NCBI RefSeq assembly: GCF_047607725.1
Contig: NZ_JBLKSS010000095.1
Location: 1-12,587, forward strand
Source: JBLKSS01 sp047607725
GTDB lineage: Bacteria; Pseudomonadota; Gammaproteobacteria; Enterobacterales; Enterobacteriaceae
Length of the DNA: 12,587 nt
Reading direction: 5' to 3'
Numbering within the stretch: position 1 is the first letter of the stretch; each line of letters opens with the position of its first letter. A program made the position numbers and the translations under genes. The notes beneath the pieces were generated by a model. The model was not told where the DNA came from. It made no database searches and was given only the letters and a program-made list of their open reading frames with translations. Shown here one piece after another: positions 1 to 6,345 of the stretch.

Positions 1-1
1 C

Positions 2-118
2 TTCCAGCAGTTCCGATATATCCGCTTTTTGGACAAACGCGCGAAGAAGCGCCTCAACACAAAATTATTTAAAGTGCAACCTTATCCTAAACCGGAAACG
101 TTAAAACCAAGTTCATGA
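2..118 (+). CDS. C-terminal end of an unrecognised protein, cut by the window edge
   Basis: An open frame runs from the window edge to a TGA at 116-118 and encodes 38 residues, ending in a basic, Pro/Lys-rich tail (KVQPYPKPETLKPSS). It stops 139 bp before the inferred insertion-sequence end, about where the last gene of such an element would stop, so it may be part of that element. I do not recognise it as IstB or any other family. It is too short to exclude a chance open frame; the minus strand is also open over part of the same stretch. Confidence 0.3.
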   Translation, partial: FQQFRYIRFLDKRAKKRLNTKLFKVQPYPKPETLKPSS

Positions 119-184
119 TGTTTGATTGGGTATTAAAACCGTCATGTAAACAAAATGTGGTGATTTTTCTTTTATGAAGAAATT

Positions 185-248
185 GCAGATAAAGCGATCC
201 AGTTTTTGGCGGATCACTTTGTCTGCAAGAGTGGATCACTTTGTCTGC
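185..248. repeat. Repeated 16-bp terminal motifs of the IS21-like end
   Basis: GGATCACTTTGTCTGC occurs exactly at 211-226 and 233-248, offset by 22 bp. At 185-200 the sequence GCAGATAAAGCGATCC is its reverse complement with two changes, so 185-200 and 211-226 can fold into a 16-bp stem with one wobble, one mismatch and a 10-base loop. Such motifs fit the multiple transposase-binding repeats of IS21-family ends. Confidence 0.75.
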
Positions 249-257
249 GGCGCTACA

Positions 258-293
258 ACCAAGCTGGTGACGGTTCACGACCCGATAATCTGA
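258..293 (+). pseudogene. ureA: ureA remnant: last 11 codons and stop of urease gamma subunit
   Basis: Reading back from the TGA at 291-293 gives T-K-L-V-T-V-H-D-P-I-I, which matches the conserved C-terminus of the small urease subunit UreA (KLVTVHNPII in Klebsiella, from memory). The normal protein is about 100 residues; everything before this tail is missing, replaced by the insertion-sequence end at 257. The stop lies 15 bp before the ureB ATG, as expected in a ureABC operon. The match and position make the call firm despite the tiny size. It has no start and cannot be translated as UreA. Confidence 0.85.
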
Positions 294-308
294 CATGAGA
301 AAGGCGCA

Positions 309-647
309 ATGATCCCAGGTGAAATGCGTATCGCCGCGGGCGATATCGAACTGAATGCCGGCCGTCCGCGTGTCACGGTAACCGTCGCCAATCATGGCGA
401 TCGCTCGGTACAGGTCGGCTCCCATTTTCATTTTTACGAGGTCAATCCGGCGCTGAAATTTGACCGTGCCGCGGCCCACGGCCCACGGCCCACGGCCCGC
501 GGCTGTCGGCTGGATATCGCCGCCGGCATCGCGGTGCGTTTCGAGTCCGGCCAGTCGCGGGATGTTCAACTGGTGCCCTACGACGGCAAGCGGGAAGTGT
601 ATGGTTTCCGCGCGCAAATCATGGGCAAACTGGAGCCAAAGACATGA
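309..647 (+). CDS. ureB: Urease beta subunit UreB (open frame, with repeat expansion; orphaned)
   Basis: UreB is a structural subunit of cytoplasmic nickel urease, which splits urea into ammonia and CO2; it packs against UreA and UreC. The 112-residue product begins MIPGE and carries the family blocks NHGDRSVQVGSH, VNPALKFDR and AVRFESGQ. The Klebsiella protein has about 106 residues. The excess lies just after FDR, where a 7-bp repeat adds about seven residues (HGPRPTAR region) in frame. Start: the ATG at 309 follows AAAGG by 4 bases. The stop overlaps the ureC ATG (ATGA at 644-647), so translation was coupled. With ureA and ureC destroyed, this subunit has no partners, so it is probably a pseudogene in function though the frame is open. 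Confidence 0.9.
   Translation: MIPGEMRIAAGDIELNAGRPRVTVTVANHGDRSVQVGSHFHFYEVNPALKFDRAAAHGPRPTARGCRLDIAAGIAVRFESGQSRDVQLVPYDGKREVYGFRAQIMGKLEPKT
473..500 (+). repeat. Four 7-bp tandem repeats inside ureB
   Basis: GGCCCAC is repeated at 473-479, 480-486 and 487-493, followed by a one-base variant GGCCCGC at 494-500. Three extra 7-bp units add 21 bases, which keeps the ureB frame open and accounts for its extra residues relative to the family. It looks like a slipped-strand expansion. Confidence 0.9.
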
Positions 648-2301
648 GCCATATTTCCCGGCGTGCTTATGCCGATATGTTCGGTCCGACCACCAGTGAC
701 GCTGTACGGCTGGCAGATACCGACTTGTGGGTGGAAGTCGAGCAGGATTACACCTGCTACGGCGAAGAGGTGAAATTCGGCGGCGGAAAGGTGATTCGCG
801 CCGGGATGGGGCAGGGGCAAATGACCGCGGCGCATTGCGTCGATCTGGTGCTCACCAATGCGCTGATTATCGATCATTGGGGATTGTGAAAGCGGATATC
901 GGCGTCAAGGACGGGCGTATTCTGTGCATCGGTAAAGCCGGTAATCCAGATGTGCAGCCGGGCGTCACGGTGTCAATCGGCCCCGGCACCGAGGTCGTGG
1001 CGGCGGAGGGAAAGATTGTCACCGCCGGCGGAATCGATGCGCATATTCACTTTATTTGCCCGCAGCAGGCGCAAGAGGCGCTGTGCTCCGGTGTGACCAC
1101 CCTGATTGGCGGCGGTACCGGCCCGGCGGCCGGCACTAACGCCACCACCTGCCCGCCGGGGCCCTGTACCTGGCCCGCATGCTACAGGCGGCGGAGGTGT
1201 TGCCGGTTAATATCGGTTTTACCGGCAAAGGCAATGCATCGCTGCCGGTGGCGCTGGAGGAGCAGGTGCTGGCGGGCGCTATCGGACTGAAGCTGCATGA
1301 AGATTGGGGAACCACCCCGGCGGCGATTGATTGCTGTCTTGGCGTGGCGGATCGCTATGATGTGCAGGTCGCTATCCACACCGATACCCTCAACGAAGCC
1401 GGTTTTGTCGAGGATACGCTGGCGGCGATCGGACCATCCACATCTACCATATGGAAGGGGCAGGCGGCGGCCATGCGCCGGATATTATCCGCGTTTGCGG
1501 CGCCGGCAATATTCTTCCGTCGTCCACCAACCCCACCATGCCCTATACGGTCAATACGATTGATGAGCATCTGGACATGCTGATGGTCTGCCACCATCTG
1601 GATGCCGGCATCGCCGAAGACGTGGCGTTTGCTGAATCGCGTATTCGTCGGGAAACCATCGCCGCCGAGGACATATTGCACGATCTGGGCTCCTTTTCGA
1701 TGCTGTCTTCCGACTCCCAGGCGATGGGGCGGGTCGGCGAGGTTATATCCTACGCACCTGGCAGGCGGCGCACAAGATGAAACAGCAGCGCGGCGATAAT
1801 GATAATTTCCGAGTCAAACGCTATATCGCCAAATACACCATCAATCCGGCCATTACCCACGGTATCGCTCATGAAGTCGGGTCTATCGCGCCGGGGAAAC
1901 TGGCGGATCTGGTGCTCTGGTCGCCGGCGTTCTTCGGCGTCAAATCCGCATTGGTCATCAAAGGCGGCATGATCGCCACCGTAACCATGGGCGATCCCAA
2001 CGCCTCTATCCCCACGCCGCAGCCGGTGCATTATCGGCCGATGTTCGGCGCGCTGGGGGGCGCCCGGCACGCGACGCGCATGACCTTTATGTCTGCTGCG
2101 GCCCGCGCGGAGGATCTGCCCGCGCGGCTTGGACTCGCCAGCCTGATAGGCGAGGTGCGCCAAAAGGACATGATTAACAACCACTGGCAGCCAACGATCG
2201 AGGTGGATGCGCAAACTTATCAGGTGCGCGCCAACGGTCAGTTGTTGACCTGCGAGCCGGCCGCGCTGCGGCCGATGGCGCAGCGTTATTTTCTTTTTTA
2301 A
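644..2301 (+). pseudogene. ureC: Urease alpha (catalytic) subunit UreC, broken by four frameshifts
   Basis: The pieces together match Klebsiella-type UreC from MSHISRRAYADMFGPT to the end MAQRYFLF. Lesions: one base missing near 881 (HWG-IVKAD), one missing near 1166 (PGPW-YLARML), seven missing near 1432 (AAIG-TIH), two extra (AT) near 1745 (GEVI-LRTW), an in-frame loss of seven codons near 1794 (QRG-DNDNF) and of about six near 2150 (VR-QKDM). The span of 1658 bases equals the 1704 expected for a 567-residue protein minus these changes. The nickel-site residues survive in the fragments: His-x-His (codons 1042 and 1048), the carbamylated Lys and next His (1290, 1296), His (1377), His (1448), His of the VCHHLD flap, and Asp of SSDSQAMGR. 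The loss is therefore recent. No active enzyme is possible. Confidence 0.97.
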
Positions 2302-2321
2302 ACCGACAGGATCTGCGGTCA

Positions 2322-2795
2322 ATTGTATTGACCCAACGCCTTGACCATGCCCACGCTGTTACCGCCAGCGCGACGCTGGCGCTGGATACGCGGTTAAAAA
2401 GCAGTGGGCCTATGCGTCTGGATGACGGGCGGGAGGCAGGGCTGCTGCTGCCCCGCGGCCATCGGCTGCGCGGAGGAGACCTGCTTGCCAACGATGACGT
2501 CAGCGAAGTAGTGCGCATCATTGCCGCCTCCGAAACCGTTTCCACGGTAACGGCCGGTGATGGCCTGCTACTGGCGCGCGTTTGCTATCATCTCGGCAAC
2601 CGCCATGTGCCGCTGCAAATCGCTTCCGGCTGGGCGCGCTACCAGCATGATCATGTGCTGGATGACATGGTGCGCGGCCTGGGGGCCGAGGTGAGCGTCG
2701 AGCAGGCGCCCTTCGAGCCGGAAGCCGGCGCCTATCAAAGCGCGCCGCACAGCCATGGACACGGGCACGCACATGCACACCCCCATCTCCACTGA
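2322..2795 (+). CDS. ureE: Urease nickel chaperone UreE (open frame, start codon apparently lost)
   Basis: UreE is a cytoplasmic metallochaperone that delivers Ni2+ to the urease active site. The frame matches Klebsiella UreE through LTQRL, DGREAGLLLPRG, CYHLGNRHVPLQI, HDHVLDDM and FEPEAGAY, and ends in a histidine-rich tail (HSHGHGHAHAHPHLH) that binds nickel. From 2322 it would give 157 residues, the usual length (about 158). The codon where ATG is expected (2322-2324) is ATT, 11 bases after AGG at 2308-2310; the next possible start is TTG at 2328. An ATG-to-ATT change would cut translation sharply. It follows ureC by 20 bases, and its tail codons overlap the ureF start. Given its broken neighbours it is probably non-functional. 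Confidence 0.85.
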   Translation: MVLTQRLDHAHAVTASATLALDTRLKSSGPMRLDDGREAGLLLPRGHRLRGGDLLANDDVSEVVRIIAASETVSTVTAGDGLLLARVCYHLGNRHVPLQIASGWARYQHDHVLDDMVRGLGAEVSVEQAPFEPEAGAYQSAPHSHGHGHAHAHPHLH

Positions 2796-3242
2796 ATTTG
2801 ACGATCCCGGCGCGCTGCTGCGCCTGATGCAGTTGATAAGCCCCAGCTTGCCGGTAGGGGGATTTACCTAATTCCCAAGGGCTGGAGTGGGCGGTGGAGT
2901 GTGGCTGGGTCAATTCCCCCGCGGCATTCGCCCGCTGGCAGCAACAGCTCATCGACGATCAGCTCAGTTGCCTGGTTGGGGTGCCAGTGGCGAATACCGC
3001 TAGAGTCGCTGGCGCTCGGCTTTGGCTACAGCACGTTGGAAGGGGCGGTGATGGCGGGCCTGAAACTGGTGCCTTTCGGTCAAACGGCCCAGGGATTGCT
3101 GGGGGCGTTGGCCGCCCCGCGGCCGGCGGCCTGGCAACGTGCCGCATCCCTGGAAGACGAGGCGCTGGGCGGCAGTTTTCCGCTGCAGGCCATCGCCTCC
3201 GCCTGCCATGAAACGCAATATTCACGTCTATTCCGTTCCTGA
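2773..3242 (+). pseudogene. ureF: Urease accessory protein UreF, frameshifted and internally deleted
   Basis: UreF joins UreD and UreG in the complex that activates apo-urease. The first piece (ATG at 2773, or in-frame ATG at 2755) reads LLRLMQLISPSLPVGGFT and hits TAA at 2869-2871. One extra A near 2870 causes this, because removing it restores YSQGLEWAVECGW. The second piece continues NSPAAFARWQQQLIDDQ, then near 2965 jumps to WLGCQWRIP and on to MAGLKLVPFGQ and the normal end HETQYSRLFRS. Compared with the family length of about 224 residues, roughly 200 bases of the middle are gone. The start lies inside the histidine-tail codons of ureE. It is a clear pseudogene. Confidence 0.93.
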
Positions 3243-3247
3243 CCGTC

Positions 3248-3273
3248 CGTGCCGCCCATTGGGCGCTGGCACG
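3248..3273 (+). other. Nested hairpin between ureF and ureG
   Basis: CGTGCC (3248-3253) pairs with GGCACG (3268-3273), and inside it GCCCA pairs with TGGGC around a single T. No run of T follows, so a simple intrinsic terminator is unlikely. It could be an RNA processing or stability element of the former operon. The role is unknown. Confidence 0.45.
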
Positions 3274-3313
3274 ATAATTGAACGGTATGTTAACTCGATT
3301 GCAGGGAGTCACG

Positions 3314-3931
3314 ATGACACACTACAAACAACCGCTGCGCGTCGGCGTCGGTGGACCGGTCGGCTCGGGTAAAACCGCGTTATTGGAAGCCTTGTGTAAG
3401 GGGATGCGCGATCGCTACCAGCTGGCGGTGGTGACCAACGATATTTATACCGAAGAAGATCAGCGTATCTTGACCGAGGCCGGCGCGCTGGAGGCGGAAC
3501 GTATCGTTGGTGTGGAAACCGGCGGCTGTCCCCATACCGCTATCCGCGAAGACGCCTCGATGAATCTGGCGGCGGTGGACGAACTGGCGCGCCGGTTCGG
3601 CAATCTGGATATTATCTTTGTGGAAAGCGGCGGCGACAATCTTAGCGCCACCTTCAGCCCCGAATTGGCGGATTTGACCCTTTACGTCATCGATGTGGCC
3701 GAGGGGGAGAAAATTCCGCGTAAAGGCGGGCCGGGTATTACGCGTTCCGATTTTCTGGTGATCAATAAAATCGACCTGGCGCCCTATGTGGGTGCCTCGC
3801 TGGCGGTAATGGCGAGCGATACCGATCGCATGCGCCCCCAACGTCCCTAGGCGTTTACCAATCTGAAAACCGGCGAAGGGCTGGAGACCATTATCGGCTT
3901 TATCGTTAAACAAGGCATGTTAGCGGTGTAA
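3314..3931 (+). pseudogene. ureG: Urease accessory GTPase UreG with premature amber stop
   Basis: UreG is a SIMIBI-class GTPase that powers nickel insertion into urease. The protein is colinear with Klebsiella UreG: a P-loop GPVGSGKT near residues 14-21, then TNDIYTEEDQRIL, VETGGCPHTAIREDAS, ESGGDNLSATFSPELAD and the VINKIDLAPYVGA segment with the guanine-binding NKxD motif. TAG at 3848-3850 stops it after 178 residues; the expected codon is TGG (RPW-AFTNLK). The frame continues unbroken for 26 more codons to TAA at 3929-3931, giving the normal 205. Start: the ATG at 3314 follows AGGGAG; an in-frame ATG at 3278 lacks support. A single base change separates it from an intact gene. A truncated product might fold, but it has no enzyme to serve. 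Confidence 0.93.
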
Positions 3932-3945
3932 TCCATGTCACCCGC

Positions 3946-3985
3946 GCCGCCGCCGTTGGCACCGCCGGCGTAAAACGGCGGCGGC
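3946..3985. terminator. 12-bp inverted repeat between convergent ureG and yegD
   Basis: GCCGCCGCCGTT (3946-3957) is perfectly complementary to AACGGCGGCGGC (3974-3985), with a 16-base spacer. It fills the gap between the ureG end and the yegD stop and would form a strong stem in RNA from either strand. No T run follows on either side, so termination is inferred from position and stem strength only. Confidence 0.5.
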
Positions 3986-3986
3986 A

Positions 3987-5345
3987 TCAGGCGCGGAACT
4001 GACGCTGTGCCCAACGCGCCAGCCCGGCGGTGACGGAGGCGAAATCATCGCCGCCGGCGAGCGGGATCACCGGCAGGCTGTCCGCCAGCGCCTGGCGCAG
4101 CAGCGGTGAACGGGCGCTGCCGCCGGTGAGGTAGACCACATCGGGGCGCGTTGCGCCTCCTTGCGCCAGCACCGCGCCGACCTGCTCCAAGATCCGCTGC
4201 AAAGGCTGCTCGATGGCCTGCGCCAACAGCGTTGGGTTGAGTTCGGCGCCGAGCCCTGATTGAATAAAATCCAACTCCGCTCTCACCTGCTGCGCGGATG
4301 AAAGCGCGATCTTGCTCTCCTCCGCGCTTTTCACCAGCCGATAGCTTAACCGCTGGCGATAAACCTTCAGCAGCGCGCCGAAGACCTCGGGCTCGGCCGC
4401 ATTGCACAGCAGTTCGCGCAGTCGCAGGCCGTTCGTGCTGCTGTAAAACTCGCTCTGAGCCGGAATATCGTTGATGGCCACCGCCTGCCAGAGGGGCAGC
4501 GCCGGTAACGCCTGACCTTTGTCCATAGCGCCGCCCATCCCCAATAGCGGCATCAATTGTTTGAACGCCAGCATAATATCCAGATCGTTACCGCCCACCC
4601 GGCAGCCGCTGTGGCCAAGCAGGCTATGTTGCCTATCGCGCAGCTCGCACCATTTCGGCCCCATTAGCAACAAAGAACAGTCGGTGCCGCCGCCGCCGAT
4701 ATCCACCACCAGTACCCGGGTTTCCGCGCTCAGGCCGGCTTCAAAATCCAATCCCGCCGCGCCAGGTTCGTATTGAAAGGCCACCTCCGCAAAGCCCGCC
4801 CGCTGCACCGCGCGCTGTAATATACCCTGCGCCTGGCGGTTGGCTTCATCCCCGCCGGTGCCCTGAAAATTGATCGGCCGGCCAATCATCGCCTGGGTTA
4901 TCTCTGCCTGCAATTGCGCCTCCGCTTGACGCTTGATATGGCACATCATGGCGCACACCAAATCCTCGAACAGGGCGATTTGCGGCGGCTTCAAATCATT
5001 GGCGCCGAGAAACGATTTTGGCGATTTTACGAAATAGCTGTCCTCCGGATCGGCTATATAGCTGGCCCGCGCCTGTCTACCGAGCTGCAGGCTGTGGTCA
5101 CGCAGCGAGATCCCCTCTTCGCGATTAAAGCGTATCGCCCGCGCCAGCAGTTGCTGGCTCTCGTCGCTGCCGGTGGGGATGTACCAGACGCGGTGCAGAT
5201 ATTCGCTGACCGCTTCGCGCGTGGGCGCGCTGAGCATCGACGCCATATAGGGTGAGTCGCCGTCCAGCGGTAATAGCCTCGGCGTTTCCCCCGTCATGAC
5301 CGCAACCAAACAGTTGGCGGTGCCGTAGTCAAAGCTAATAAACAT
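3987..5345 (-). CDS. yegD: YegD, Hsp70-like (DnaK-family) putative chaperone
   Basis: The 452-residue product is close in length to E. coli YegD (450) and collinear with it: phosphate-1 loop FDYGTANCLVAVM (residues 5-17), VKSPKSFLGA, FEDLVCAMM, IGRPINFQG, then YEP near 192-194, the phosphate-2 loop at 215-222, LLGHSGCRVGGNDLD, SAEESKIALSS, and the adenosine motif YLTGGSARSPL. YegD has the Hsp70 nucleotide-binding fold without a full DnaK peptide-binding half; its client is not established. Oddities: the phosphate-2 loop reads DIGGGGTD where DIGGGTTD is usual, so Gly220 replaces the Thr equivalent to DnaK Thr199, and YEPG replaces YEPV. Start: the ATG at 5345 is preceded by GGGAGG and gives the family N-terminus; a longer frame to 5450 has no support. 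ATPase activity is uncertain. Confidence 0.93.
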   Translation of the reverse strand: MFISFDYGTANCLVAVMTGETPRLLPLDGDSPYMASMLSAPTREAVSEYLHRVWYIPTGSDESQQLLARAIRFNREEGISLRDHSLQLGRQARASYIADPEDSYFVKSPKSFLGANDLKPPQIALFEDLVCAMMCHIKRQAEAQLQAEITQAMIGRPINFQGTGGDEANRQAQGILQRAVQRAGFAEVAFQYEPGAAGLDFEAGLSAETRVLVVDIGGGGTDCSLLLMGPKWCELRDRQHSLLGHSGCRVGGNDLDIMLAFKQLMPLLGMGGAMDKGQALPALPLWQAVAINDIPAQSEFYSSTNGLRLRELLCNAAEPEVFGALLKVYRQRLSYRLVKSAEESKIALSSAQQVRAELDFIQSGLGAELNPTLLAQAIEQPLQRILEQVGAVLAQGGATRPDVVYLTGGSARSPLLRQALADSLPVIPLAGGDDFASVTAGLARWAQRQFRA

Positions 5346-5374
5346 TACTGCCTCCCATGCTGTTGAGGCGGGAG

Positions 5375-5403
5375 ACTTTAGCGCAAAGCGGCCGGGGTCA
5401 CAA
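5375..5403 (-). promoter_or_regulatory. Candidate sigma70 promoter of yegD
   Basis: On the minus strand TTGTGA (5403-5398) and TAAAGT (5380-5375) are 17 bases apart and 30 bases upstream of the yegD ATG. The -10 box matches the consensus at four of six positions. The match is only moderate. The rest of the gap to ygfF (5404-5517) shows no other feature I can support. Confidence 0.35.
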
Positions 5404-5517
5404 TCCCGCATGGGGCCTGCGCTTCGCTTGGACACCCGCGTCGGGAACATACGGTCTTCCCGGCGGGCGCGGCAAGGCGTGAGCGACGTGCCTGCCCTAA
5501 GGTCGCGTCTCAGGGCC

Positions 5518-6263
5518 TTAAACGCCGCCGGCTAAATCGATAAAACTTCCGGTGACATAAGATGCCCGCGCCGATAATAGCCAGGCGATGGCTTCGGCGA
5601 CCTCCCGCGGCTGCCCGCCGCGGCGCATCGGCAGCGTCGATTGCACCCGCGCAATCCTGTCTGGCTCACCGCCGGCGGCATGCATGTCGGTGTCGATAAA
5701 ACCCGGGCGGACGCCGTTCACGCGGATCCCCTGATCCGCCACTTCTTTGGCCAGCCCCAGGGTCAGCGTATCCACCACGCCCTTGGAGGCGGCATAATCG
5801 ATGTATTCATGGGGGGCGCCGAGACGCGCGGCGGCCGAAGAGACATTAACGATAGCGCCACCGTTGCCGCCGTGACGCCGCGCCATCCGCCTGACCGCCT
5901 CACGGGCGCAAAGCTGCGTGCCGGTGACATTTGTCGCGAGGATAGCGTTGACCCGTGCGGCATCCATATGTTCGATACTCGACTGAGGCAGCAGCATGCC
6001 GGCGTTGTTCACCAGACCGCTGAATGGCGGCAGTCGCCTGTCCAGCTCGGTGAACAGCGCCCGCACGCTTGACTCATCGGTAACATCCGCCTGCAGCGCC
6101 AACGCTTTGCCGCCCTGCTGGCATATTTCCTCTACCACGCGTTCAGCCCGTTCCCGGCGCGACAAATAGCTCAGGCAGACCCAATGGCCTTCGGCGGCCA
6201 GCTGTAGGCGGTCGCGCGGCCGATACCGCGCGACCCGCCGGTAATGAGCGTGACTTTTTCCAT
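5518..6263 (-). pseudogene. ygfF: YgfF-like short-chain dehydrogenase, frameshifted near its start
   Basis: This is an NAD(P)-dependent oxidoreductase of the short-chain dehydrogenase family; the substrate is unknown. From ATG at 6263 (after AAGGA) the frame gives MEKVTLITGGSRGIGRATAY with the TGxxxGIG cofactor loop. It then shifts: one base is missing near 6203 (A-Y-Q-L expected) and the original frame meets TGA. The remaining frame, open from 6165 to the TAA at 5518, holds NNAG, the catalytic Ser block VNVSSAAARLG, the YIDYAASKG Tyr-x3-Lys pair, and the C-terminus SYVTGSFIDLAGGV, all close to E. coli YgfF. The only visible defect is the single deletion. A TTG restart at 6165 would give a protein without the cofactor loop, so it would not be functional. 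Confidence 0.88.
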
Positions 6264-6345
6264 TATATGTTCCTTCGAGTGGACATGATGACCGCCACGG
6301 CCGGCAAAGGGGGCGTCAACGATAGCCCGATGCACATCGGCCGCG

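Larger units (their letters stand above)
1..257. mobile_element. IS21-like insertion sequence, terminal part (rest lies outside the window)
   Basis: The sequence changes abruptly from non-urease DNA to ureA coding sequence between bases 257 and 258. Read on the minus strand from 257, the edge begins TGTAGCGCCGCAGACAAAG, so the element shows the TG...CA end known for the IS21 family. Two exact 16-bp copies of GGATCACTTTGTCTGC lie next to this end, with an inverted imperfect copy further in; repeated terminal motifs are also known for IS21. The family assignment is an inference, because no istA or istB motif can be seen in the short piece present. The insertion explains why only the tail of ureA remains. 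Confidence 0.5.

Noticed and set aside
87..617. 176-codon minus-strand open frame over the ureA/ureB region
   Set aside because: It is antisense to a well-recognised ureB and spans the IS/ureA junction, and its product resembles nothing known to me.
5346..5450. 35-residue N-terminal extension of YegD
   Set aside because: The shorter start has a strong ribosome site and gives the family N-terminus; the extension covers the likely promoter.
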